From assembly GCF_003086295.3 (NCBI RefSeq), contig NC_092052.1, positions 70,534,910-70,598,909 on the forward strand: DNA of 64,000 bases, given 5' to 3'. Origin of the DNA: Arachis hypogaea (lineage: Eukaryota > Streptophyta > Magnoliopsida > Fabales > Fabaceae). The position numbers and the translations under genes are program-made. Below are positions 21,886 to 31,792 of the stretch, one piece after another. Numbering within the stretch: the stretch's first letter is position 1; each line of letters starts with the position of its first letter. The notes beneath the pieces are model-generated. The model saw only the letters and a program-made list of their open reading frames with translations, was not told the origin of the DNA and searched no databases.

Positions 21886-21923
21886 GGTAAAAGCATAGCT
21901 TTTTTGTTTTTCCATAACTATTA

Positions 21924-22347
21924 ATGGCACCTAAGGCCAGAGAAACCTCAAGAAAGAGGAAAGGGAAGACAATTGCTTCCACCTCTGAGCCATGGGAGAT
22001 GGAAAGATTCATCTCACAAGCCCATCACTGAGAAAAAGATGGAGCAAGCAAGAGAGCCCATTCATGGAGCTCAAGAGGCGCAGGAAGCTCATCACCATGA
22101 GATCCCGGAGATGCCTCAAAAGCATTTTCCTCCACAAAACTATTGGGAGCAAATCAACACATCCCTAGGAGAATTAAGTTCCAACATGGGACAACTAAGG
22201 GTGGAACATCAAGAGCACTCCATCATCCTTCATGAAATAAGAGAAGATCAAAAAGCAATGAGGGAGGAGCAACAAAGACAAGGAAGAGACATAGAAGAGC
22301 TCAAGGACATCATTGGTTCCTCAAGAAGGAAACGCCACCATCACTAA
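21924..22347 (+). pseudogene. Element 1 ORF2, internally deleted putative plant transposon protein
   Basis: Starts MAPKARETSRKRKGKT, reads 35 codons to ...ISQAHH and hits TGA at 22029-22031. The rest (to 22347) aligns in another frame with the C-terminal helical tail of element 2 ORF2 (EIPEMPQ...RRKRHHH). The whole conserved core is missing. Element 2 carries AAGCCCATCA at 38823-38832 and again at 39548-39557. Element 1 has one copy (22018-22027), so about 725 bp was lost between direct repeats, and the odd length shifted the frame. No function is expected. Confidence 0.85.
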
Positions 22348-23444
22348 GGTGGATTCATTCCTTGTTCTTATTTCTTCTATTTTTCGTTTTCTATGTTAAG
22401 TGCTTATCCATGTTTGTGTCTTATTACATGATCATTAGTAATTAGTAACTTTGTCTTAAAGTTATGAATGTCCTATGAATCCATCACCTCTCTTAAATGA
22501 AAAATGTTTTAATTCAAAAGAACAAGAAGTACATGAGTTTTGAATTTATCCTTGAACTTAGCTTAATTATATTGATGTGGTGACAATGCTTCTTGTTTTC
22601 TGAATGAATGCTTGAACAGTGCATATGTCTTTTGAAGTTGTTGTTTAAGAATGTTAAATATGTTGGCTCTTGAAAGAATGATGACTAGGAGACATGTTAT
22701 TTGATAATATAAAAAATCATAAAAATGATTCTTGAAGCAAGAAAAAGCAGCAAAGAACAAAGCTTGCAGAAAAAAATAGGCAAAAAAAAAATAGAAAAAG
22801 AAAAAGCAAGCAGAAAAAGCCAAAAGCTCTTAAAACCAAGAGGCAAGAGCAAAAAGCCAGTAACCCTTAAAACCAAAAGGCAAGGGTAAATAAAAAGGAT
22901 CTCAAGGCTTTGAGCATCAGTGGATAGGAGGGCCTAAAGGAATAAAATCCTGGCCTAAGCGGCTAAACCAAGCTGTCCCTAACCATGTGCTTGTGGCGTG
23001 AAGGTGTCAAGTGAAAACTTGAGACTGAGCGGTTAAAGTCAAGGTCCAAAGCAAAAAGAAGAGTGTGCTTAAGAACCCTGGACACCTCTAATTGGGGACT
23101 TTAGCAAAGCTGAGTCACAATCTGAAAAGGTTCACCCAATTATGTGTCTGTGGCATTTATATATCCGGTGGTAATACTGGAAAACAAAGTGCTTAGGGCC
23201 ACGACCAAGACTCATAAAATAGCTGTGTTCAAGAATCATCATACTGAACTAGAAGAGTCAATAACACTATCTAAACTCTGAGTTCCTATATAAACCAATC
23301 ATTCTGAACTTCAATGGATAAAGTGAGATGCCAAAACTATTCAAGAGGCAAAAAGCTACAAGTCCCGCTCATCTTGGAGCTATGTTTCATTGATAGTTTT
23401 GAATTTATAGTATATTCTCTTCTTTCTATCCTATTTGATTTTCA
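22348..23444 (+). other. Conserved non-coding 3' region of element 1
   Basis: No gene seen. The region is conserved with element 2 (39878-40989) and, reversed, H1 (28527-29640). It includes an A/G-rich tract at 22735-22820 and two tandem hairpins at 22826-22850 and 22863-22887. Confidence 0.65.
22826..22887 (+). other. Tandem covarying hairpins, element 1
   Basis: The first has arms GCTCTT and AAGAGC, the second ACCCTT and AAGGGT. Both share the middle AAAACCAARAGGC. Copies in element 2 are at 40365-40389 and about 40403-40426. H1 keeps only one. Confidence 0.6.
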
Positions 23445-23482
23445 GTTGCTTGGGGACAAGCAACAATTTAAGTTTGGTGTTG
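23445..23482 (+). other. RGGR-loop hairpin and PPT-like motif before 3' LTR, element 1
   Basis: GTTGCTTG-GGGA-CAAGCAAC (23445-23464) is followed by TTTAAGTTTGGTGTTG up to the LTR. The motif holds the polypurine-tract position but is not purine-rich, which is unusual. Confidence 0.75.
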
Positions 23483-25217
23483 TGATGAGCGGATAATTTA
23501 TATGCTTTTTGGCATTGTTTTTAGTATGTTTTTAGTAGAATCTAGTTACTTTTAGGGATGTTTTCATTAGTTTTTATGTTAAATTCACATTTCTGGACTT
23601 TACTATGAGTTTGTGTGTTTTTCTATGATTTCAGGTATTTTCTGGCTGAAATTGAGGGACTTGAGCAAAAATCAGATTCAGAGGTTGAAGAAGGACTGCT
23701 GATGCTGTTGGATTCTGACCTCCCTGCACTCAAAATGGATTTTCTGGAGCTACAAAACTCAAATTGGCGCGCATCCAATTGCATTGGAAAGTAGACATCC
23801 AGGGCTTTCCAGCAATATATAATAGTTCATACTTTTGCCCAAGTTTAGATGATGCAAACTGGCGTTCAACGCCAGCTCTCTGCCCAATTCTAGCGTCCAG
23901 CGCCAGAAACAAGTTGCAAAGTGGAGTTCAACGCCCAAACTGGCACAAAAGCTGGCGTTCAACTCCAAGAAGGACCTCTACACGTGCAACACTCAAGCTC
24001 AGCCCAAGCACACACCAAGTGGGCCCCGGAAGTGGATTTATGCATCATTTACTTACTTCTGTAAACCCTAGTAGCTAGTTTATTATAAATAGGACTTTTT
24101 ACTACTGTATTAGACATCTTTTGATCACTTTTAGATCTCTAGACCTCCATGGGAGGCTGGCCACTCGGCCATGCTTACCCTCTATTCACTTATGTATTTT
24201 CAACGGTAGAGTTTCTACACTCCATAGATTAAGGTATGGAGCTCTGCTGTTCTTCAAAGATTAATGCAAAGTACTACTGTTTTCTATTCAATTCATCTTA
24301 TTTCGCTTCTAAGATATCATGCGCATTTCAACCTGAATGTGATGAACATGACAATCATCATCATTCCCTATGAACGCGTGCCTGACAACCACTTCCGTTC
24401 TACATTAGATTGAATGAGTATCTCTTAGATCTCTTAATCATAATTTTCGTGGTATAAGCTAGATTGATGGCGGCATTCATGAGAGTCCGGAAAGTCTAAA
24501 CCTTGTCCGTGGTGTTCCGAGTAGGACTCTGGGATTGAATGACTGTGACGAACTCCAAACTCGTGAGTGCTGGGTGTAGTGACAGACGCAAAAGGATAGT
24601 AAATTCTATTCCAGTACGATCGAGAACCTCCAAGATGATTAGCCATGCAGTGACAGCGCATCGGACCATTTTCACAGAGAGGAATAGGATGCAACCAACG
24701 ACAAGGGTGATGCCTCCAGACGATTAGCCGTGCTGTGACAGAGCATTTGGACCATTTTCCCGAGAGGATTGAAAGTAACCATTGGCACCGGTGACATCCT
24801 TACAAAAAGCCAGCCATAGAAAGGAGTAAGACTGATTGGATGAAGACAGCAGGAAAGCAGATGTTCAGAGGAACGAAAGCATCTTTATGCGCTTATCTGA
24901 AATTATCACCAATGATTTACATAAGTATTTCTATCCTTATTTTAGTATTAATTTCGAAAACTCCATAACTATTTTATATCCGCCTGACTGAGATTTACAA
25001 GGTGACCATAGCTTGCTTCATACCAACAATCTCCGTGGGATCGACCCTTACTCACGTAAGGTTTATTACTTGGACGACCCAGTGCACTTGCTGGTTAGTT
25101 ATGTGAAGTTGTGAAGATATGTTTAGACCATGGTTCTGTGCATCCGTTTTTGGTGCCATCGCCAAGGAATCAATTTCGAACAACAATTCACAACCTGAGT
25201 AACAATTTCGCATACCA
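23483..25217 (+). repeat. Element 1 3' LTR
   Basis: TGATGAGCGG...CGCATACCA, 1,735 bp, colinear with the 5' LTR. TATAAATA is kept at 24084-24091. Confidence 0.95.
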
Positions 25218-25222
25218 ATAGA

Positions 25223-26960
25223 CACTTAGTCTAGTGAACCTTAGGATAGGATTGAATTGATGATAATTGATGATGATTGTGATGTTGATAAGGGGTATAA
25301 TGGTTATTGGTGTTAATGATATATTATGATGTTGGTTGATGTTGATGAGTGTTTATGATGATTGTGATAATATGAATGTTGATAATGATTACTAATGTTG
25401 AGGTTAATTGATGATAATTGGTGAAGGATATGAGTTTTATGAGGTTAAATTGGAGGAATAAAGATTATGATAGATTTGGTTAATGTTAGATATTGTTTGG
25501 TGATGATTATTGATGTTGATAAGGATTTGTATTGGTTGTTGATGTTGTTGTTGGTTGATAATGACTATGGGTTTTGACAATATATTGTGGAATACTTGGA
25601 TGGTTTAGGGGGGTGATATGTTGTTGAGATGAATGGAAGTGTGTAGATATGTGTGTAATGGCTTGAGTGCTGTTTTGGGTAATGAACTCTTAGTTTAGGA
25701 TTGAGGATTTGGTAAATTTAAAGTTTAGAGTTTTTTTGGTAAAAACGGATTTTAGGCCAACTTTGGCAGATCATATCTTGAGTTACAGTTTTTAAAATTG
25801 ATTGAATTTTCTATCAAATTAAAGATAATTTAAAGAGCCTTAAAACGATATAGAATTTGTAGAAATCGAAATTTTGTAGAGACAGATATGATCGTTAGAA
25901 GTTGGTGTCAAAAATTTAAATTCTGTGATGTTGCAGAAAATTTGGAAATCTATCATGTGTGCCCACGCGCACCTCTGTGCATATGCGCATCTGTGCATAT
26001 GCACAGAACAAAGTGGGTGTTTCAAGTTGTGCGTACGCACAACATCATGTGTACGCACAGCTTGGGAAAGCCTTCTGGTGCGTGCGTATGCACACAACCT
26101 TATGGTTACGTTTGTTTACAGAGACAGGACACTAAGATAGGGACACAGAGACACAAAATTGCATTTTGCAGAGGAGACATGGACAGAGACAATGTGTCCA
26201 GAGACACTAAATTAGTGTATTTTGTGTCCATCCTGACAGGAAGGACACGAAGACACTAATAAGGGACACAACTTATTTTTTTATTTTTCTTTCATTATTT
26301 TTGTTAATTTTTCATAATAATATTTTTTATTGTTATATTTTTCATCTCAAAATTTTTGAATGAAAAAAATGAGAATAAATTGAATTTTCATAATTTGTTC
26401 TAGTTTATCACCAAACAGAATATAAGAACACAAAATTTTGTGTCTCTGTCCATCAGTATCTTGTCCTGTCCTGTTCTCAGAAACAAACGCAGCCTATGCG
26501 TACCCACAAGCCTTATTTTTCACCTAAACCCTATTTTTAACTGTTTTACCTTCTCGACAAGCTTGTAAATTTCCGTAATACTTGTTTAAAACCTTTTTGC
26601 TAGTATTTTAGGCTTTGAATCAAGAGAGAAAATAATAAGTGAATAAAAAGGGGTATTTTTGGTTATGAGTTTAGAAGATAGTGATTTAGGCTTGGCAAGT
26701 TCTGTGGATGGAATAGCTGGAGTGTTTGGGCAGAGTGTTGAGATGATCATGACTTGAGAAACATGAACGATTATGATTAATGAGGTGAGTATAAGCGGAC
26801 TTGTGATATGAGCAGTGACCTCTGAGATTGAGTATGTGAATGGGATATGCATTGTTCTCCGTCGTTGGGGTTGTGGTAGTCTCCCACCTACGTTCAGATG
26901 TGAGGGTTGAAGCTGGGCTTCCCACTCACGTTTTGCTCTCATGGAGAAGGTGGTAGGGCA
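25223..26960 (+). repeat. Sequence F, LTR-like, part 2
   Basis: It resumes after element 1 with a TGATGATTGTGATG-rich stretch (25255-25560), then a CpG palindrome cluster of its own type (GTGCGTACGCAC, CATATGCGCATCTGTGCATATGC; 25960-26095), a MITE, and more T/G-rich DNA up to the H1 insertion. No coding frame is supported. Confidence 0.5.
26104..26494. mobile_element. MITE, 391 bp, with imperfect terminal inverted repeats
   Basis: The left end reads GGTTACGTTTGTTTACAGAG and the right end, inverted, GGCTGCGTTTGTTTCTGAGA. Both lead into GACAGGACA/ACAGGACA and then ACAGAGACACAAAAT. TAT flanks both sides (26101-26103, 26495-26497). It is AT-rich inside with no ORF. The GG...GTTTGTTT ends and 3-bp duplication suggest a PIF/Harbinger (Tourist-like) origin; a Mutator-type element would need a 9-bp duplication, which is not seen. 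Confidence 0.8.
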
Positions 26961-26965
26961 CTCAT

Positions 26966-28488
26966 TGGTGCACAAAACCGACTCCGTATGTTTCGCACAG
27001 ATAGACCGGCAAGTATACCGGGTCGTCTAAGTAATACCTCAGGTGAGTGAGGGTCGATCCCACGGAGATTGTTGGTTTGAGCAAGCAGTGGATACCTTGT
27101 AGATCTTAGTCAGGCAGATAGAAAATATAGTTGTCACAAAAAATGCTAAAACAGGTAAATAAATTAAACGTTACTGGATAGGTGTGAAATCTATGGTATG
27201 AGAACAGTAGATGCTTCGGAGATGATTCTTCCTTCTGGATCAAATTTTTTTACTATTTACTCTAACTTCTGATTGATTCTTTCCATGGTAGGCTGTATAT
27301 GCTTAACGCCGGGACAACGGTCATTAATCTCCTCTACTTCAGATCAAACGCTGGGTCAGCAGTCATCCAATATAAATAGAGGTGAAGCTCTAGCAGTCCA
27401 TTCCCTTGGTGATCCTACTCAAAATGCCACAGACAAGGTCGGATCCTCTGGATCAGAAAACGCTGCTCCTTTGGTTCTAGCCTATATCACAAAGGCCCTA
27501 ATCGCCCCGCACCTCGGCTGAACTGATGTCTCGAGAAGTCCCCAACGAAGTCATGGATTAGCCGTCTAAGAGATGTATAATCAAGCTGGTGGTTCAATAC
27601 TATCCCGTCAAGGACTCGCAAGAACCCATGTGGAATTGGGATGACGGTCAATTTACACTCCCAAACCATTAGGATGAAGAACGAAGATACATCTTAGAAT
27701 AGAATCAAGCATAGATTGAAGTGGAATAGTGATATTATTAATTCATAAGAATCAGCAGAGCTCCTAACCTTAACCTTAGGAGGTTAGTGACTCATACTGT
27801 ACAAAGAAACAATGAAAAACATGTAAAGTGGGGGAAAAAGATCCTAAACAAGGGTGATCTCCTCCTATATATATACTAATATGATAACTAAAGATTACAA
27901 AAATAAGATAAGCTGGTCTTGTAGTGCGAAAATCCACTTCCTGGGCCCACTTAGTGAGTGTTTGAGCTGAGCTAACAGTGTTTCCATGTCCTAGGATCCT
28001 TCTTGGGCATTGAACGCCAACCTTGGACTCCCCTTTGGGCGTTTGGATGCCTGCTACTCCCCCTTGGGCGTTGGACGCCAGGAATGGGACCGGTGGCTGG
28101 TGTTGGACGCCAGCTTTGGACCTTCATTTCGAAAGCAAAGTATGAACTATTATATATTTCTCGAAAGCCTTGAATGTTAGCTTTCCATGGTCGTTTATAG
28201 TGCGCATTTGGGCTTCTGTAGCTCCAGAAATGCTCTTTCGAGTGCATGGAGGTCAGATCCTAACAACATTTGCAGTCCTTTCTCTGTCTCTGAATCAGAC
28301 TTTGCCAAAAACTCCTCAATTTCAGCCAGAAAATACCTAAAATCATCATAAAACACAAAAACTCAAACTTGAATCCAAAAATATAAATTTTGCACTAAAA
28401 CCTATGAAAATATAATTAAACTTAAACAAAACTTACTGAAAACTATATGAAAATGATGCCAAAAAGCGTATAAAATATCCGCTCATCA
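26966..28488 (-). repeat. H1 3' LTR
   Basis: Minus strand TGATGAGCGG (28488) to GTGCACCA (26966), 1,523 bp. It is about 210-230 bp shorter than the LTRs of elements 1 and 2 and ends where they carry the fossil PBS. A GGCGTTGAACGCC-type cluster is at 28005-28115. Confidence 0.88.
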
Positions 28489-28526
28489 AAACACCAAAAT
28501 TAAACTGTTGCTTGTCCCCAAGTAAC
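28489..28526 (-). other. RGGR-loop hairpin and PPT-like motif before H1 3' LTR
   Basis: Minus strand GTTACTTG-GGGA-CAAGCAAC (one A-C mismatch), then GTTTAATTTTGGTGTTT, abutting the LTR. Confidence 0.7.
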
Positions 28527-29640
28527 CAAAAATAAAGTAGGATTAAAAAGAAGAGAAGGATACAATAAATTTTAGAGTTCTCAATGAAGCTCAGTTTCAA
28601 TTAGATGAGCAGGACTAGTAGCTTTTTGCTTCTGAACAGTTTTGGCATCTCACTTTCCATTGAAGCTTAGAATAATTAGCATCTTTAGGAACTCAGAATT
28701 CAGATGATATTGTTGACTCTCCTAGTTGAGTTCTTTTTGTTTCTTGAATACAGCTTCTTTAGAGTCTTGGCTGTGTCCCTAAGCGCTTTGTTTTCTAGTA
28801 TTACCACCGGATACATAAACGTCATAGATACTTAACTGGGTGAACCCTTTCGGATTGTGATTCAACTTTGCTAGAATCCCCAGCCAGTGGGTCCAGAGTT
28901 CTTAAGCAGACTCTTTGCTTTGGATCATGACTTTAACTGCTCAGTCTCAAGCCTTTCACTTGATACCTTCACACCACAAGGATATAGTTAGGGAAGCAGC
29001 TCATTTGAACTGTTTAGGCTAAGATATTTCTTTTAGGCCCTCCTAACTATTGATGCTCAAAGCCTTGGATCCTTGCTGTTGCCTTTTGGTTTAAAGAGCT
29101 ATTGGCTTTTTCTGTTTTTTATTTTTTTCTGCTTGCTTTTTATCTCTTTTTTTCGCATATATTTTTTGCTGCTTTTTCTTGCTTCAAGAATCAATGTTTG
29201 GATTTTTCAGATTACCAATAATACTTCTCCTTTTTCATTATTCTTTCAAGAGCCAACATTCTTTAACTCCAACATCAAATATGCACTGTTCATTCATGCA
29301 TTCAGAAAGTAAAAGCAATGCCACCACATCAAATAATTGAACTATTCTTAATATATAAAACTCGAAATTTATTTACCTTTAGTGCTTCTAAAAAAATCAA
29401 AATATTATTCACGTTCAATGAGCTGATAAGAGGAACATTTTATAGCTAATTGGAAAATAAAAAGTTAAATCCTAATAATGCTCATGCAATTCTAAAATTA
29501 AAAGACAGAAATTTAAATAAAAGCTTAAATGCTACTAGTGATCATGTAAATCTAAACATAAGAAACAAGAATTAGAATAGGCACAGAAATAGGAAGGTGG
29601 AACTCAACCACCTTAATCATGGGAGGTGTTAGGCTCTTCA
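28527..29640 (-). other. Conserved non-coding 3' region of H1
   Basis: It parallels 22348-23444 of element 1 in reverse. Only one of the two tandem hairpins is present (about 29075-29100). No ORF is supported. Confidence 0.6.
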
Positions 29641-29819
29641 GGGGATAATTTCTAACGCTTCAGTTCCTTTAGCTCATGCCCCTGCTTCTCTTGTTCTTTG
29701 ACCAGTTTGCAAAGCATGCTAGTCTGGTCTTTTTGTTCCTCTCTTAATTGATCTAAGGTGGTTTGCAATTGTGTAACAGATGCTTCCAGCTGGGTTCAAT
29801 ATTCAATTGGAGGGATCTC

Positions 29820-30716
29820 TTACATCTGAAAAGGCTCAGGTGTCTTCCTTTTGGGATGATCAGCTGGTACTTGGGAGCTTTCCATCACTTGCTTGGTGAT
29901 TGGGCTTTCTGCTGGGATAAAGGAGTCTCTGTTAATCATGACTCCAGCCTCTTTACACAAGCAAAAGATAAGGTTTGGATAGGCTAATCTGGCTTGAGTT
30001 GAGATCCTGTTTGTAACTTGGTACAGCTCAAAGGAAATTAGTTGGTTGACTTCCACCTCATTCCCCATCATGATGCAGTGAATCATTAGAGCCCTTCTGA
30101 TGGTAACTTCAGAGCGGTTGCTAGTAGGGAGTATGGAACGCCCAATGAAATCCAACCAACCCCTAGCAACTGGTTTGAGATCCAATCTTTTCAGTTGGTT
30201 TAGTTTACCTTTTTTGTTATTGATCCACTGAGTTTCAGGTAGACATATGTCTTCCAGAATCTGATCCAGCTTGGGATCAGCTACCACTCTCCTATTAAAG
30301 GATTCTGGATCATCCCTTTGTGGAGGTAACTTGAAGATCTCTCTCACCTTGTCAAGATAAAAATAGAGAGTCTTCCCTCGCACCATGGTGCAAAAAGTAT
30401 GGAATCCTTGTCCATCTTTCTTTTGCTTATCTGTCATCCACATATTTGCATAGAATTCATGGTTCATTGTTATTCCAACATTGATCTCAGGGTCGGCCAG
30501 GATCTCCCAGCGTCTCTTTCGAATTTGCTCTTGGATCTCTGGGTACTCATCTTCTTTTAATTCAAATTTGGCTTCCGGGATTACTGTCCTCTTGCACATT
30601 ATTTTATAATAATTTTCTTCATGCTGCTTTGTGTAGAATCTGAGAGGTTTGAAAACAACTGTTTGGTTGTCTTTTTTCTTGCTTCTTGAAGTGGGATTTC
30701 CACTTTTTGGAGCCAT
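29820..30716 (-). CDS. H1 ORF2, putative plant transposon protein family (298 aa)
   Basis: An uninterrupted frame from MAPKSGNPTSRSKKKD to ...RKTPEPFQM. A basic N-terminus is followed by the family core: KRTVIPEAKFEL, RKRRWEILADPEINVG, HEFYANMW, MVRGKTLYFYLDKVREIFKLP, LKRLDLKPVARGWLDFIGRSI, TSNRSEVTIRRALMIHCIM. The last three blocks are nearly the same in element 2. Beyond the stop the same frame still encodes helix-like text (QLEASVTQLQTTLDQLREEQ), so the stop at 29820 is probably premature and the tail was lost. It is preceded by a TATA box (30863-30870) and an RGGR hairpin in the leader. The function is not known to me. Its position after integrase is where Athila-type elements keep an env-like ORF, but I see no clear membrane segment. 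Confidence 0.8.
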   Translation of the reverse strand: MAPKSGNPTSRSKKKDNQTVVFKPLRFYTKQHEENYYKIMCKRTVIPEAKFELKEDEYPEIQEQIRKRRWEILADPEINVGITMNHEFYANMWMTDKQKKDGQGFHTFCTMVRGKTLYFYLDKVREIFKLPPQRDDPESFNRRVVADPKLDQILEDICLPETQWINNKKGKLNQLKRLDLKPVARGWLDFIGRSILPTSNRSEVTIRRALMIHCIMMGNEVEVNQLISFELYQVTNRISTQARLAYPNLIFCLCKEAGVMINRDSFIPAESPITKQVMESSQVPADHPKRKTPEPFQM

Positions 30717-30750
30717 GGAATTCGAATAAAGTGAGAAGGCAAGGCTCTTT

Positions 30751-30788
30751 CCACACCAAACTTAAAAGGTTTGCTCATCCTCGAGCAA
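30751..30788 (-). other. RGGR-loop hairpin plus AAGTTTGGTGT motif in H1 ORF2 leader
   Basis: Minus strand TTGCTCG-AGGA-TGAGCAA (30788-30771; the innermost pair is G-U), then TTTTAAGTTTGGTGTGG, 35 bases before the ORF2 ATG. Confidence 0.75.
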
Positions 30789-30862
30789 AAGAGTAGAAAG
30801 AAGACGAAGAGGAAGAGAAGAATTCGAACAGAAGGAGGATGAAGGAGTGGGTGGCCGAATGT

Positions 30863-30870
30863 TATATATA
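30863..30870 (-). promoter_or_regulatory. Internal TATA box upstream of H1 ORF2
   Basis: TATATATA in the context CATCCCTATATATAACATTC lies about 150 bases before the ORF2 start and is followed by a CT-rich leader. Element 2 has TATATAAA at the same place (38531-38538). Confidence 0.6.
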
Positions 30871-31221
30871 GGGATGGGGAGGGTGGGTTTTCGAAATTAA
30901 ATAGATAAAAGATAAAAAAGATATGATTCACACCTTGGTAAAAGATAGAAAAAGATAAGTTTAAAAATTGTTGGATCATCAAAAGATATGAGAAAGATAA
31001 AAAGATAAGATAAAAGGTATGAAAAAGATTTTAAAGTTAAATAAAAGATTTGAAAAAGAATTGTAAAAGATATGAGATTTTGAAAAAAAGAATTGAAAAG
31101 ATTTTAAATTTGAAAGGAATTTAAAATTAAAAGATGATTGTTGAAAGAGTTTTGCGTAGAAGATATGATTAAAAATATAAGATTTGGAAAAGATAAGTTT
31201 TGATAAAGTCAAAAACTTCCC

Positions 31222-31640
31222 CAACCTTTGTTGGGCATTTGAATGCCCAAAATGTCTTGTTTCTGGCATTCAACGCCATCCTAGTGCTCCTTATGGGCAT
31301 TGAACGCCCAAGCAATGCCTTCTGGCTGGCATTCAACGCCAGCTTGCCACACCTTCTTGGGCGGCTGGGCGTTCAATGCCCAAGAAGGTGTGGCAAGCTG
31401 GCGTTGAATACCAGCCAGGAGGGTATTCAATCCCAGGCTTGCATCCCCATTCAGGGCATTGAACATCCAGCCAGTGCCCCTTGGCTGGTGTTCAACGCCA
31501 GGCTTACTACCCCTTGAGGGTGTTCAACAGCCAACCAGTACCTCCTGGTTGGCGTTGAACGCTAGTCTTGCTGCCTCTTAGGGGAGTTTATGCCCCTCTT
31601 TCCCTCTTGTTTGGCATTCAACGCCAGCAAGGGGCTTCTC
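31222..31640 (-). repeat. GGCGTTGAACGCC palindrome array of H1, between pol and ORF2
   Basis: About ten degenerate units. Between 31322 and 31418 two units form a large foldback. It parallels 21236-21482 (element 1) and 38028-38205 (element 2). Confidence 0.75.
31322..31418. repeat. 41-bp inverted repeat (foldback) in H1 array
   Basis: Arms 31322-31362 and 31378-31418 pair at 40 of 41 positions (single mismatch at 31330) around a 15-base loop. The pairing includes CACACCTTCTTGGGC against GCCCAAGAAGGTGTG. Confidence 0.9.
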
Positions 31641-31792
31641 GCAGGGTGCTCTGTTTTTAGCTCTGGTTGTCTCTGGTTCTGTTTTAACTACTGCACATGA
31701 TCACAAACCTAACTAAACAAGTAAAAATTAAACTGATATAATTGAAATATACTTAATGAAAACAGAAATAACTTTAATCATGGTTGGGTTGC

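Larger units (their letters stand above)
15085..25217 (+). mobile_element. Element 1: complete FIDEL-like non-autonomous LTR retrotransposon
   Basis: The 10,133-bp element has LTRs at 15085-16818 and 23483-25217, a perfect tRNA-Asp PBS, a gag-protease frame with one nonsense codon and a truncated ORF2, and is flanked by ATAGA duplications (15080-15084 and 25218-25222). No RT, RNase H or integrase is present, so it would need trans help, for example from an element like H1. The LTR start TGATGAGCGGATAATTTATA is what I recall for the peanut FIDEL/Feral group. Confidence 0.93.

Noticed and set aside
21709..22012. ORFs reading poly-phenylalanine, poly-lysine or poly-arginine
   Set aside because: Shadows of the (CTT)n microsatellite.
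25223..25560. TGATGATG-rich stretch as a satellite
   Set aside because: Irregular, with no fixed period; better explained as simple-sequence bias of an LTR.
29820..30716. H1 ORF2 as an envelope gene
   Set aside because: Position is env-like, but no signal peptide or transmembrane segment is visible and it matches the putative plant transposon protein family instead.
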